Source: CAZXYF01 sp964644705 (GTDB lineage: Bacteria; Planctomycetota; Brocadiia; SM23-32). From it: a stretch of 64,000 bases of DNA. Made by a program: the position numbers and the translations under genes. Below, one piece after another: positions 53,377 to 62,960 of the stretch. Under the pieces are notes generated by a model that worked only from the letters and a program-made list of their open reading frames with translations, made no database searches and was not told the origin of the DNA. Within the stretch, counting starts at the first letter, position 1, and the number at the start of each line of letters is the position of its first letter. Location of the stretch: positions 1-64,000 of the forward strand of contig CAZXYF010000001.1 of NCBI GenBank assembly GCA_964644705.1. The letters are read 5' to 3'.

Positions 53377-55623
53377 ATGAATGAGAATAGTCAAACGGCT
53401 GTCGAGGACGATAGGTCGAAACTGCACGAGATCCTCGCTCCCGCACTGAAGTGGGCACCTTTGCTATGTGTGGCGCTGGCTCTGCTGTATCGGCCAGTGT
53501 GTTCCTCTCTGACACCGGAGGTGCCGGGTTTGTCGCTGTTCATCCTGTTGTTAACCGCCGCAGCGACTTTCTGGTTCTGTAAAGGCGCCATTGATGGAGC
53601 TCTGGAATGGAAATGGGGGACGGGCAGCTGGGCGATTACGGTTTTCTTGCTCTGGGCCGCCTTTTGTGGCCTCAACGGCCATCACGCTTTCGCCAGCATT
53701 CGCGTCTGGAGTCTGTATCTGAGTTACGGGCTCACGGGGTTTTTGATTCTCCAACTGGTCGATGATTTAGAACAGTGGGATTTCCTTTTGAGCTGTCTTT
53801 TGGCCACGGGCGTAATGCTCGCCGGATACGGTCTTTTTCACCGAATATTTTATATACCGGCTCTGCAAACGTGGTTACATAAGGATCCTACCTATTTTCG
53901 AACGGTATTTGAGGCCAGTGGTGGGTTATTCAATGATCTGGTAACGCGGGTGGAAGGGGGGAGAGCGTACGGCAATTTTATTACCCCCAATCAGCTTGCA
54001 AATTATCTCCTGCTGGTGCTCTTTCCCATAGCAGGGCTGGCGGCGGGGGTCTGGAAGCGAGCGGCTGCTTCTGACGAAGCCGACAGGGGGGAGCTGTGGT
54101 TGATTACGGGCATCTCCGTCTTCGTCGTTGCTGTGCTGGTGCTGACGGGCTCCAAAGGAGGGCTTGTCGGTTTCGTGATCGGGGCGGCCGTGTTCGGTGT
54201 TATTGGATGGTGGAAACACATGGACAGAGGCGCCTGGATATTTGTTGCCGGAGCCGCCGCTTTTGTCTGCATGTTTCTTGCTGCCCAGTGGCTCGGTTTA
54301 GCTCCGGGGTGGGAACGCTTTGCCGCATCGCTGGAAGTCCGGATGGGATACTGGGAGGTCACATCGGAGATCATCGGTGACCATCCGACCGTTGGGGTGG
54401 GACCGGGGTGCTGGGCCGAACATTATACCCAGCGAAAAGCTCCGCAGCATGGAGAAACACATCTGGCGCACAACCTGTATCTGCAGATCTGGTCGGAAAC
54501 GGGCACCATTGGTTTTGGGATATTCTTGTTGGTGCTGATTTCCCCGGTCTGGACAGTCTGGCGGAACGGCTTTGATGGTCCGGTCAACACCGCACCGGGG
54601 ACAAATACCTCTCGGGACTTCCTGTGTAAGTTGGGCGTCGCACTCGCCATATTCGCTTTGACAATGGATTATCTCTTCGTTGGGAGTTTTCGCCCCCCGG
54701 CCCATGGAACCCCGCAGCTGATTGAAGCGATACCGTGGCTTCCGTATATTCTTCTGCTGGCGATATGGATCACTGCATACTATCTCTTGATGAATGTATT
54801 GGGGCGGCGCAGGTCTCAATGGTACCTCTATACCGGCCTGTGCGCGGGACTCATTGCCTTTTTGGTTCATTCCTCAGCTGAGTTCACCCTCCGAATCCCG
54901 GCCATAGGGACAACTGCGATGGGGCTGGCAACGTTGTTGGTCACACGAGTATCTCTGGGCGAGGAACGAAAAGTCCAAAAATTGAAAATCCCACTGGTTG
55001 CCATACTGGCGATAGTCGCCTTTGTTGTGACTTTTGTATGGGGAAACATCGTTGTCCCCCGAACCCTGGATTACGGGTTGAAGATGGATCAGATATTCCA
55101 GTTGAGGGGAGAGGCAAAAGGGGGAAAGGCCTCTGAAAAGCGTCAAAAAATCATTAAACATTACCGGGAGGCCGCAGCGGCGCTACCCATTTCGGCCGAA
55201 GCCTGGGCGGGCGTGGCCGAACAGGAGCACCGGCTCTGGCGTCAGAAGGGGGACTTAGACCCCAAAAGTAAAAAACGTCTTCAATCCGCGCTCCACGCAG
55301 CGCAGCGCGCAATCGCTTTGAACCGGCGCAAAGCTGAATATTACCGCCTCGCCGGTAGAATTCGTGCTGACCAGGGTGAGCTGCCCCTTGCAGTTCCCCT
55401 CTTTCGACAGTCAGCGGAACTCCATCCGTCTGTACCCCGCACGTGGTTGGTTTTCGCGCAGGTTGCTGAACAGCTGGAGGGTCTGAATGGACGGGTATGC
55501 CGGGCATATCAGCGGGCTATACAGCTGAACACGGGGCAGTATCACAGTCGAAACAGGCTGGAGAAGAAGGAGCTGAGAAATGTGCAGGAGAAGCTGGAAC
55601 GGTGTGCGGATACCCTTAAATAA
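53377..55623 (+). CDS. O-antigen ligase / polymerase-like membrane protein with C-terminal TPR domain
   Basis: 748 residues. About 12 TM helices occupy residues 20-560, with the WaaL/Wzy loop: GSKGGLVGFVIGAA, a long periplasmic segment GVGPGCWAEHYTQ and HLAHNLYLQIWSETGTIGFG. This joins O-antigen to the lipid A core or polymerises it. Residues about 575-745 are soluble TPR-like repeats (AEAWAGVAEQEHRLW, AAQRAIALNRRKAEYYRLAGRIRADQG), a known variant of the family. AAGGAG lies before the ATG. The two heptosyltransferases fit an LPS context. Confidence 0.9.
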   Translation: MNENSQTAVEDDRSKLHEILAPALKWAPLLCVALALLYRPVCSSLTPEVPGLSLFILLLTAAATFWFCKGAIDGALEWKWGTGSWAITVFLLWAAFCGLNGHHAFASIRVWSLYLSYGLTGFLILQLVDDLEQWDFLLSCLLATGVMLAGYGLFHRIFYIPALQTWLHKDPTYFRTVFEASGGLFNDLVTRVEGGRAYGNFITPNQLANYLLLVLFPIAGLAAGVWKRAAASDEADRGELWLITGISVFVVAVLVLTGSKGGLVGFVIGAAVFGVIGWWKHMDRGAWIFVAGAAAFVCMFLAAQWLGLAPGWERFAASLEVRMGYWEVTSEIIGDHPTVGVGPGCWAEHYTQRKAPQHGETHLAHNLYLQIWSETGTIGFGIFLLVLISPVWTVWRNGFDGPVNTAPGTNTSRDFLCKLGVALAIFALTMDYLFVGSFRPPAHGTPQLIEAIPWLPYILLLAIWITAYYLLMNVLGRRRSQWYLYTGLCAGLIAFLVHSSAEFTLRIPAIGTTAMGLATLLVTRVSLGEERKVQKLKIPLVAILAIVAFVVTFVWGNIVVPRTLDYGLKMDQIFQLRGEAKGGKASEKRQKIIKHYREAAAALPISAEAWAGVAEQEHRLWRQKGDLDPKSKKRLQSALHAAQRAIALNRRKAEYYRLAGRIRADQGELPLAVPLFRQSAELHPSVPRTWLVFAQVAEQLEGLNGRVCRAYQRAIQLNTGQYHSRNRLEKKELRNVQEKLERCADTLK

Positions 55624-55625
55624 AT

Positions 55626-55700
55626 TGGAGCCGGTGGAGGGACTCGAACCCTCAACCCCAGCTTTACGAGAGCTGTGCTCTGCCGTTGAGCTACACCGGC
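55626..55700 (-). tRNA. tRNA-Thr (anticodon CGU)
   Basis: 75 bases including an encoded CCA. Acceptor GCCGGTG with CACCGGC, D stem GCTC/GAGC, anticodon loop CTCGTAA between CAGCT and AGCTG giving CGT, T arm GAGGG TTCGAGT CCCTC. It reads codon ACG. It lies 2 bases beyond the ligase gene, on the opposite strand. Confidence 0.96.
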
Positions 55701-55783
55701 ACTGCTGATAAGATTAGTATAACCACATGACCTATAGGTTTCCAACGAATACTTTGTGTTTTGCCTGGAGAGGATCACCTGTT

Positions 55784-56185
55784 TTGCCAAAAACTACCGT
55801 CAGAATATTTTTGCTGTCCACGCTTGTGCTGCTATTGACCGGATGTTCATTGCTCACTTCTCGAATGACCCGTGAGAAAGAGTACACTTTTGGGAGTGTA
55901 AAGTTTCTCGACAGTCCCAGCTGCCATAACTTGAGGGTTGTGGAAGAGGATACCGTTCGCACGAATGACGGACGGCTTGAGGTAACCATCACCTGGGAGA
56001 ACACCAGCGAGACGCCGTATAAAGCGAAAATACGGCGGATATTTATCGATGAACAGGGGATGAGAGAGCGGGGCGCCTACCAGTGGGACATTCAGACCTT
56101 TCCGCCCGGGAAGACAACACTGAGTTGGAAATCGTATTCAGTGAATGCGGTTCATTACAAGATTGAAATCCGTTCGGCAGATTAA
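55784..56185 (+). CDS. YcfL-like (DUF1425) lipoprotein
   Basis: About 134 residues from a likely TTG start with GAGAGGATC upstream; an ATG 19 codons before is an alternative. Lipobox LLLTGCS ends the signal. The domain DGRLEVTITWENTSETPYKAKIRRIF...GTAYQWDIQTFPPGK-type pattern (here AYQWDIQTFPPGK) is that of YcfL/DUF1425 periplasmic lipoproteins, found with LpoB. Possible role in regulating peptidoglycan synthesis, inferred from the family only. It stands alone beside tRNA-Thr. Confidence 0.8.
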   Translation: MPKTTVRIFLLSTLVLLLTGCSLLTSRMTREKEYTFGSVKFLDSPSCHNLRVVEEDTVRTNDGRLEVTITWENTSETPYKAKIRRIFIDEQGMRERGAYQWDIQTFPPGKTTLSWKSYSVNAVHYKIEIRSAD

Positions 56186-56285
56186 ACCGCTCGATGAGCC
56201 TCGTCCCCTCCTCACCGTTGTGTGAAGCATCTTTGCGGAGCGCTGACCGGAATGGACTGAGTAATGTTTGCCCTGTTAATTGAAC

Positions 56286-57956
56286 TCAGAACTGCATGTG
56301 CTGGAAGGATTTTACGCCGGCATACATTGGTAACAGTGCGGCAGCGAGAGTCAGCAAAACCAGCATAGTGAGGCAGGTTCTCAATACCACAGTGAAAACT
56401 GATTCGGAAAGACCTCCCACCGCGTTCATGTGGAGAGGCACAGATACCAGGGTGACAGCAATGATGATGAAGAAGATACTGCACAAAAGATTCAATGTGC
56501 CTCCGAATCCACTGACAATCTCACTCGGATTATCCGAATGCATATTCGGATAAACGGCCCCAAGGCCCACAGCAAGACCGTTCAGCCCAATGCATGCGCA
56601 GAGCACGACGAAAAGGTGAATGGCCATCTTCCAGAGTGCTAATCCGAGCATCACGTCACTGAGTCCGATCAGGGCGCCGCTGATAAGGAAGGATCCGCCC
56701 GCGGCAAAAGTAAACTTGCCCCACAGAATGGTTCGGCGCTCAAGCGGCATGAGCCCGACCACCCAGATGCGTCGCCCTTCCAGACTTAACTGGGGGAAAA
56801 CAAAGCGGCTGGTCAGAGTTGCAAGCGTCAAACAGGTAGCTCCCAGATTGAGCAGGGAGACAAGACTATGCCAGTATGGGGCCAGTTCCGCAATGCCCAT
56901 CCGGGGGAGGTTGAGGATATACAATCCGAGCAGGCCAAAAAATAGAAGCACCTGCGACCACTGGGCCGCATCACGTCGGAAAGACCGGATATCCTTGATC
57001 ACCAGCAGGCGTAATCTTGCCGGCAAAAATGAGAGAACGAATCGGAGCACCCGATCCACCCAGTTATCAGGACATATCTTTCGATGTTCTCCCCCCATAG
57101 CATGTGCCTGCGCCCAGGCATACTGATAGAAGGAATGGGCAAGGCGGAGCGCCACCATGCCGATGAATAGAACATTGGACAGCAAAAGCAACAGGAAAAA
57201 TAGGCTTCGGCCCGGATTGCCACGCGCCGACGCCAGCATCCCCTCACTGACCCAGTGGCTGGGCAACGCCCAGTGCTGACAGAATGCAATTCGATCCATA
57301 ATCCGCTTCAGCCCCGTCTCAGTCAGCACATGAGACGGGCGCTGACCCAGGAGCGTGAGAGCCCATCCGGTAACTATTACAACGGCAACCGAACCGGCGA
57401 GAATCAACATCGGCTTTCGCCGGCGGGGGAGAACAATCGGGACAAAAAGGGCAGTTAAGGCACCAATTTCCATGGGTAATCCCATGAACACAATGGTCAG
57501 GGCAAACGAGATTGGGTAGAAGTGCCAGGGGACATCATTGGTCAGCCCGTACCCCAAAATCAGGGGGACAACAAGCATCGCAACGCCCCACGCACTGAAC
57601 AGAACGGATTCAATGCTTTTATAGGCGAAGATGTTTGTGACCCGGGCCGGCAAAGCCATTAAAAAGTTAGCTTCGTCGTTCCTGTAGAACCCGGTGTAGC
57701 AAATAATGGCATTACTCAACCCCATCATTATCAGCAAAGCCAAAAACAAAAACGCAAACATGTAATCGCTGATGATGTTGCTGAGTTCCCCAAATTGACG
57801 GAGGAATATAAATGCCCGGGAGAAAAGACCGAGCATGAGCAGCCAGAACACCACTCCCGCGCCAATCACCACGCATTGTCGCAGCCGTGATGCCGCCCAG
57901 AATTCTTTGACTGATTCACAGGCAAGTTTTATCTTAAGTTGCGCAAATTGCCTCAT
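56286..57956 (-). CDS. ABC exporter permease (large ABC-2-like)
   Basis: 556 residues, about 12 hydrophobic segments, no signal peptide. The segment FYRNDEANFLMALPA and the mid-protein SLEGRRIWVVGLMPLERR are like the two-domain ABC-2 exporter permeases of Firmicutes and planctomycetes. The ATPase gene ends 13 bases upstream. Substrate is unknown. Confidence 0.85.
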   Translation of the reverse strand: MRQFAQLKIKLACESVKEFWAASRLRQCVVIGAGVVFWLLMLGLFSRAFIFLRQFGELSNIISDYMFAFLFLALLIMMGLSNAIICYTGFYRNDEANFLMALPARVTNIFAYKSIESVLFSAWGVAMLVVPLILGYGLTNDVPWHFYPISFALTIVFMGLPMEIGALTALFVPIVLPRRRKPMLILAGSVAVVIVTGWALTLLGQRPSHVLTETGLKRIMDRIAFCQHWALPSHWVSEGMLASARGNPGRSLFFLLLLLSNVLFIGMVALRLAHSFYQYAWAQAHAMGGEHRKICPDNWVDRVLRFVLSFLPARLRLLVIKDIRSFRRDAAQWSQVLLFFGLLGLYILNLPRMGIAELAPYWHSLVSLLNLGATCLTLATLTSRFVFPQLSLEGRRIWVVGLMPLERRTILWGKFTFAAGGSFLISGALIGLSDVMLGLALWKMAIHLFVVLCACIGLNGLAVGLGAVYPNMHSDNPSEIVSGFGGTLNLLCSIFFIIIAVTLVSVPLHMNAVGGLSESVFTVVLRTCLTMLVLLTLAAALLPMYAGVKSFQHMQF

Positions 57957-57968
57957 GGGTATCGGTTA

Positions 57969-58727
57969 TCAATTGGAATCATTGGTGACCTGAGGGGCTG
58001 TCGAGGTGGTTTCACGGGTCAGGCGTAAAAACGCCTCTTCAAGGTGTCCTTTTGTTTGAGCCTTTTCCCGTATTTCAGAAAGATCACCGAGGGCGATGAT
58101 CTCCCCCTCGTCCAGTACCCCTACGCGGTCAGCAACTTCTTCGGCCAGCGACAGGGTGTGGGTGGACATGAAAATACTGGTACCGTTATCCGCCGCCCGA
58201 GTCATGACCCGTTTTAAAGTATTGGCTCCCTGCGGATCCAACCCCACCAACGGTTCGTCGACGACGAGGACCTCGGGATCATGAAGCATGGCCGCCGAGA
58301 TGACGACCCGTTGTTTCATACCATGGGAATACGTTTCCCCCAGTTCGTCCAGGAAATGCGCCATCCCAAAAGTTTCGGAGAGTTCTGATATTCGCCGCTC
58401 TGTTTGTTGTGGATCCAACTCATACATCCGGGCCACGAACTGGAGAAATTCTCGCCCGGTCAGTTTGTCATAAAGATAGGGCTGATCGGGCACATAGCTG
58501 AGACGTTTTTTGGCGGCGATATAATCGTCCTGCACATCGTCGCCACACAGAATAATTCGTCCCTGTGTGGGGCGAAGCAGGCCAGTAATCATCTTTATTG
58601 TGGTGGTTTTTCCGGCCCCATTGGGGCCAATAAAAGCAAAAAATTCTCCTGGCGGGATGGTCAAATTCAGATTGTGTACCGCCAGAAGACCCCCAAACGA
58701 TTTGGATATATTATGTAGTTCTATCAT
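57969..58727 (-). CDS. ABC exporter ATPase (ABC-2 type)
   Basis: 252 residues from ATG at 58727: MIELHNISKSFGGLLAVHN, Walker A GPNGAGKTT (about 37-45), signature YSHGMKQRVV (the S of LSGGQ kept as SHG), Walker B VLVVDEP with LVGLDP, and MSTHTLSLAEEV. Domain layout of drug or polymer exporters. It works with the permease that follows and probably shares a transcript with the heptosyltransferase before it. Confidence 0.93.
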   Translation of the reverse strand: MIELHNISKSFGGLLAVHNLNLTIPPGEFFAFIGPNGAGKTTTIKMITGLLRPTQGRIILCGDDVQDDYIAAKKRLSYVPDQPYLYDKLTGREFLQFVARMYELDPQQTERRISELSETFGMAHFLDELGETYSHGMKQRVVISAAMLHDPEVLVVDEPLVGLDPQGANTLKRVMTRAADNGTSIFMSTHTLSLAEEVADRVGVLDEGEIIALGDLSEIREKAQTKGHLEEAFLRLTRETTSTAPQVTNDSN

Positions 58728-58810
58728 ACTCTCGTGTACACTCCGGGGTTGTCCAAAAGTTGATTTCGTGGGCTGAGACCTCTGTCCCCGCAAACCGGAG
58801 TTGCGTTCTC

Positions 58811-59866
58811 TCAGCCATTTTGCTGCATGGCTTCATAACATGTGGACAGAACCATATCTGGTTGTATGCCATGCATGCACGCATGATCGCGGGAGCAAAG
58901 TTTGTTCTGGCAGGGGCCGCATTCAACATCAACTCTTACAACGTGATCATGCTTCCGACCGCTGGTGGAATAATCCGGGTCGGTGGGGCCCATAATGCAG
59001 ACTGTGGGCCGGCCCAATGCCACGCCGTAGTGTCGTGGACCGGAGTCGGTGCTGACCAAAAGATCACACATACCCACCAGAGCTTTCAAAAGGTGAAGAT
59101 TTATACCGCAGTCGGATAGATCATGTATATGTTCCTCACACAGCGCATTGACTTCACGAATATACTCACCGGATGATGGTGCGCCAATACCACAAATTTC
59201 CGCATCAAATTCGTTGTGGAGCGAGGTGGCAAGGCGCGCAAATTTGCTTTTAGACCACAGTTTTGATGGGCCATAACCCGCCGTCATATGAAAGAGGATC
59301 AGGCGGCGTGAAGGATTGATCCCGATGCTCCGAAGCACCGCATGCACTTCGGCCACATCCTGTGACGTATAGGGGAGCTCGGTCCGCCGTTCGTTGACAT
59401 CAAGCCCAACATGTTCGCATAACTTCAGGTAGTATTCCGCCATATAGGTTGGACGAAATGAACCATCCGGATGGCAGGGACGGGGTAGCGATACGGTGAG
59501 CAGAGGCCCTCTGGCATCCCGTTGAAACCCCACGCGGTTGGAAACACCCCCCATCGCCATCATCAGTGCAGAGCTGAAACTGTTGGGCAAGATGAAACCG
59601 AGTTCTGCGTCCAGGTTACGGATATATTTTACGCATCGAAGGAATTCGGCCGTTCCCGATAATCCCCAACCCCGATTTCGGTGGTAAACACATGTTTTAT
59701 CCAGCCAGGGCGTTCCCTGCAGTATATTCCGCACAGAATGCCCCACAACACCCGTGATTGTGGCTGATGGGTAATTGTTTCGGATGCAACGCAAAGCAGG
59801 CGTTGACATCACAACATCCCCAACCCAATTGGGGATTCGAACGGCAACCGTGTTTACCATGGTCAT
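58811..59866 (-). CDS. ADP-heptose-LPS heptosyltransferase II (WaaF-like, GT9)
   Basis: 351 residues of the GT-B fold. N-terminal VRIPNWVGDVVMSTPALRCI, middle HMTAGYGPSKLWSKSKFA, sugar-nucleotide site VSTDSGPRHYGVALGRPTV and the C-terminal CGPCQNKLCSRDHACM cysteine block typical of WaaF. Transfers a heptose to the inner core. It lies between the coiled-coil lipoprotein (21 bases before) and the ABC ATPase. Confidence 0.93.
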   Translation of the reverse strand: MTMVNTVAVRIPNWVGDVVMSTPALRCIRNNYPSATITGVVGHSVRNILQGTPWLDKTCVYHRNRGWGLSGTAEFLRCVKYIRNLDAELGFILPNSFSSALMMAMGGVSNRVGFQRDARGPLLTVSLPRPCHPDGSFRPTYMAEYYLKLCEHVGLDVNERRTELPYTSQDVAEVHAVLRSIGINPSRRLILFHMTAGYGPSKLWSKSKFARLATSLHNEFDAEICGIGAPSSGEYIREVNALCEEHIHDLSDCGINLHLLKALVGMCDLLVSTDSGPRHYGVALGRPTVCIMGPTDPDYSTSGRKHDHVVRVDVECGPCQNKLCSRDHACMHGIQPDMVLSTCYEAMQQNG

Positions 59867-59886
59867 TTATCCCGGCCACAGAGGTT

Positions 59887-60408
59887 TTATGAGGATTCTT
59901 TGGAGGTTGAAAGCTCGCGCGCCCGTTGACGCAGTTGTTTTGCCCGCTTTCGCATTTCCTTTGCTCTGTACAGGTGGCTGTTTTTGATGTCCTGGTTGTT
60001 GCTAATTTGGCTTTTGAGATGTCTTATGCGGATCTCGGTATCATCTATTTTGGCTTTGACGGCATCGCGTTCATCAACGTAGTTGTTAATCGTGAATTGC
60101 AGTTTATCCGCCTCTGTTTCGGACAATCTTCGCTTCTGCTTGCGGAGCTCCTGGATACGACTGTCCAATTTAGCTCTTCTGGACCGGTATGCCTCGAGCT
60201 GTTTTTGTTGCCGATCAATCTGTTGTCGGGATTTTTCGATCATTTTAGAGTATTTTCGAGCAGAGCGGTGAGCCCCTGCGGCGTTTGCCGTCAAATTTTT
60301 CGCCCGCTCCCGGAGCTCTGCTGGATTGCGACTGTGAACCGACAAAGTAGTGCAACCTACAACGAACACCAATAATATGACAATTCCCGCGCGCCAGTTG
60401 GACCGCAT
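59887..60408 (-). CDS. Coiled-coil lipoprotein of unknown function
   Basis: 173 residues. Lipobox LVFVVGCT at about residue 12-19, then 150 residues of basic heptad-rich coiled coil (SRQQIDRQQKQLEAYRSRR, SRIQELRKQKRRLSE). No enzymatic motif. It may be a membrane-bound spacer. First gene of a run with the heptosyltransferase and ABC exporter. AGGAGGCG precedes the ATG. Confidence 0.75.
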   Translation of the reverse strand: MRSNWRAGIVILLVFVVGCTTLSVHSRNPAELRERAKNLTANAAGAHRSARKYSKMIEKSRQQIDRQQKQLEAYRSRRAKLDSRIQELRKQKRRLSETEADKLQFTINNYVDERDAVKAKIDDTEIRIRHLKSQISNNQDIKNSHLYRAKEMRKRAKQLRQRARELSTSKESS

Positions 60409-60552
60409 AATCGCCTCCTTTTCATGGGGAAATAAAAGTCAACTTCGTGGCTGAATTGCGAGCTGAGCAACATACTCATATCATAGGATACTCGACGGGA
60501 TTAAAACCAGTCACCAGTCAGTAGAATGTTATATTTTCAAAGGAGGCATATC

Positions 60553-61344
60553 TTGACACGGATAGCGATGAATGGTGCGGCGGGCCGCATGGGACGACGC
60601 ATCGTGGGACTAATTGAGGATAAGTCGGAGTGTGAACTCGTTTGCGCGATTGAATCTAAGGACCACTCTCTGATCGGACAGGATGCAGGGAAGATTGCGG
60701 GGACGGACGAACTCGGTGTTACATTGCAGACGGAGATGGATAATACCCCGGATGTTCTGATTGATTTCAGCGCACCGGAGGCATGTATGCAGCGGGCACG
60801 CGAGTGCGTTGAACGGGGGATTGCCATGGTGGTGGGCACAACAGGGTTCGATTCCGAACAAAAAAGGACGCTGGAAAACGAAGTGGCGGAGCAGATTCCT
60901 GTCCTGATAGCTCCCAATATGGGACTCGGCGTAAACTTGCTTTTCCAGCTGACGCAGCAGGTTGCAGAAGCTCTGAGCGACGGGTACGACGTGGAAATAA
61001 TTGAGACCCACCATCGGCGCAAAAAGGATGCACCGAGCGGGACGGCCGGGAAGCTTGCCGAAAACGTGTGCGAGGCTCGGGGTTGGGACCGGGAAAAAGC
61101 GATCACTCACGGGCGGGAGGGACTGACCGGCGAACGTCCAGAAGACCAGGTCGGAGTTCATGCCGTTCGGGGCGGAGGCGTGGTCGGAGATCACACGGTT
61201 GTGTTTGCGGGGGAAGGCGAGCGCATTGAGCTCACGCACCGAGCACAGAGCCGTGACCTGTTTGCGCAAGGGGCTCTCTCTGCTGCACTTTATCTGGATG
61301 GACAGGATAACGGTCTGTTCAGCATGCAAGACGTCTTGTTCTAA
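60553..61344 (+). CDS. dapB: 4-hydroxy-tetrahydrodipicolinate reductase
   Basis: Lysine and diaminopimelate pathway. 263 residues from TTG at 60553, which has AGGAGGCATATC directly in front; an ATG 9 codons earlier precedes that site and is rejected. Motifs: NGAAGRMGRRIV (nucleotide loop), DFSAPEACM, GTTGF, APNMGLGVNLLF, catalytic HHRRKKDAPSGTA. Confidence 0.97.
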   Translation: MTRIAMNGAAGRMGRRIVGLIEDKSECELVCAIESKDHSLIGQDAGKIAGTDELGVTLQTEMDNTPDVLIDFSAPEACMQRARECVERGIAMVVGTTGFDSEQKRTLENEVAEQIPVLIAPNMGLGVNLLFQLTQQVAEALSDGYDVEIIETHHRRKKDAPSGTAGKLAENVCEARGWDREKAITHGREGLTGERPEDQVGVHAVRGGGVVGDHTVVFAGEGERIELTHRAQSRDLFAQGALSAALYLDGQDNGLFSMQDVLF

Positions 61345-61364
61345 CGTAATCCACGTACATTGAT

Positions 61365-61400
61365 AAGCCCACCCGGAAAGGGTGGGCTTTGTTTTTCTTA
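61365..61400 (+). terminator. Terminator after dapB
   Basis: AAGCCCACCC pairs perfectly with GGGTGGGCTT (loop GGAAA), followed by TGTTTTTCTTATTTT. Confidence 0.92.
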
Positions 61401-61450
61401 TTTTAGCTGTGCCCGTTGAGCAGCACAGTAAAACATGTTACGTGCTCTGG

Positions 61451-61627
61451 TTATTCACTCGTGGTGTTACCCAGAGTACCGCTAACTTCATTCATCTTGT
61501 TGCTGACCTCGCCGCCCAGGGTAGTCAGTGCTGCAATGACCACAATGGCAACCAGAGCCAAAATAAGTGCGTATTCAACCAAACTCTGACCTTCATCCTC
61601 ACGCAATTTTTTCCACAATTCCTTCAT
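61451..61627 (-). CDS. Flp/Fap-type pilin
   Basis: 58 residues. Short charged leader MKELWKKLREDEG, then the Flp motif GQSLVEYALILALVAIVVIAAL and a short tail. Major pilin of Tad-type adhesive pili; cleavage is after Gly13 or 14. AAGGAGG is 8 bases before the ATG. Unusually, no tad/cpa assembly gene is near, so assembly depends on genes elsewhere. Confidence 0.92.
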   Translation of the reverse strand: MKELWKKLREDEGQSLVEYALILALVAIVVIAALTTLGGEVSNKMNEVSGTLGNTTSE

Positions 61628-61662
61628 AGCAAAACCTCCTTGAAAAAAGGAACTAAGAGAAA

Positions 61663-61698
61663 ACATCCCACACGGGATGTTCCGTGCCCACACGGGCA
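61663..61698 (-). promoter_or_regulatory. Tandem GTGT-loop hairpins in the flp leader
   Basis: On the pilin strand TGCCC-GTGT-GGGCA and ACATCCC-GTGT-GGGATGT, 4 bases apart, the nearer one 36 bases before the ATG. Identical loops suggest a binding site for a protein or sRNA. Confidence 0.45.
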
Positions 61699-61925
61699 AC
61701 AGCTGTTTAGACCTTTGTCACTGCATTATTCAAAATATACCTGTCGCTAATCCCCTTTGTCAACATAATTCCGGTTTTTCACCGAATTTGGACATCAAAG
61801 ATATGGTAGATTTGTCTGGAAACAACATTTGTCACTTACCATTAGATGAATTAATATCATGATGATTCCAGCATATCTGAGCGTTTTGGACAGCACTGAA
61901 AAAAAATAATATGGGAGAAAATACC

Positions 61926-62960
61926 ATGAAAACAGCCGTTTTGTTGGAACCCAATAAAATCCGCATTGAGGAGCGACCACAGCCCAAACCCGGTCCTGAA
62001 GAGGTTCTCATACGCGTTCGCGCGGTAGGGATCTGTGGCTCGGACACTCATTACTTCGCGGGCATGCGGGATCATGAGGACAGTACGGTGTATCCCTTCG
62101 TTCTGGGGCATGAATTTTCCGGCGAGATAGCCGAAACAGGCAGTGAGGTCACCAAGTATGAGGAGGGTCAGCGTGTGGGAGTTGCGCCGGATTTTCCCTG
62201 CGGAACGTGCGAATGGTGCCAGAAAGGCGAAATCAATGTGTGCCCGAACGTTCGCTTTGCGGCTTCAGGAGGAGTCGAAGGCTGCCTCTCGGAATATTAT
62301 GTTGTACACCATACCCAGCTTCATCCGATACCTGAGTCGATAAGTTTTGCCGGGGCAACGCTTGCCGAACCTCTGGCAATAGGTCTCCACATCGTGGATA
62401 ATCTCGTGGAACCCTGTGGTGGGGAATCGTATGCGATCATTGGTGCCGGTCCAATTGGATTGGTAACCACGTTCGCGGCGAAACTCCGTGGAGCGTCCGA
62501 AGTGTATGTCTCGGAAAGACGTCCGGAACGGCTACGAGCCGCGGAAAAATACGGGGCCGATGCGACGTGCCTGGTTGATGACATGAAATTCGATGAATTT
62601 GTGAACCGTCAGACAGATGACCGCGGGGCCGATGTTGCAATCGAAGCAGCCGGAGACCTGGATGCTGTGGAAGAAGTTGCGCGCCTCGCGTGCATTCATG
62701 GCACGGCGGTTATTGAAGGAATCCCGCCGGCCGGACAGGCAGAGATAGATATTGATGCCGCACGGCGAAGAGAACTGGAAGTTCATTTCGGACGGCGCAG
62801 TTTGCATAAGGCCGATGAGGCACTGGACCTTATCGATGGGGACCAGTTTGATGGCGACATCATGATAACCCATCGGTTTTCACTGGAGGAGAGCCAGGCG
62901 GCGTTTGAACACACCCGCGATTACGCGGACGGAGTGATCAAGGCGATCATCGAACCATAA
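61926..62960 (+). CDS. Zinc-dependent alcohol / polyol dehydrogenase (MDR family)
   Basis: 344 residues. Catalytic zinc ligands in GICGSDTHY and GHEFSGE, structural zinc site CGTCEWCQKGEINVC, Rossmann motif IIGAGPIGLVTT. Resembles sorbitol or threonine dehydrogenases that oxidise a secondary alcohol with NAD. Substrate uncertain. The ATG at 61926 follows GGGAG. Confidence 0.92.
   Translation: MKTAVLLEPNKIRIEERPQPKPGPEEVLIRVRAVGICGSDTHYFAGMRDHEDSTVYPFVLGHEFSGEIAETGSEVTKYEEGQRVGVAPDFPCGTCEWCQKGEINVCPNVRFAASGGVEGCLSEYYVVHHTQLHPIPESISFAGATLAEPLAIGLHIVDNLVEPCGGESYAIIGAGPIGLVTTFAAKLRGASEVYVSERRPERLRAAEKYGADATCLVDDMKFDEFVNRQTDDRGADVAIEAAGDLDAVEEVARLACIHGTAVIEGIPPAGQAEIDIDAARRRELEVHFGRRSLHKADEALDLIDGDQFDGDIMITHRFSLEESQAAFEHTRDYADGVIKAIIEP

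Noticed and set aside
55542..55790. 82-codon open frame over the tRNA-Thr gene
   Set aside because: Contains the typical RVRVPPPAP peptide produced by translating a tRNA.
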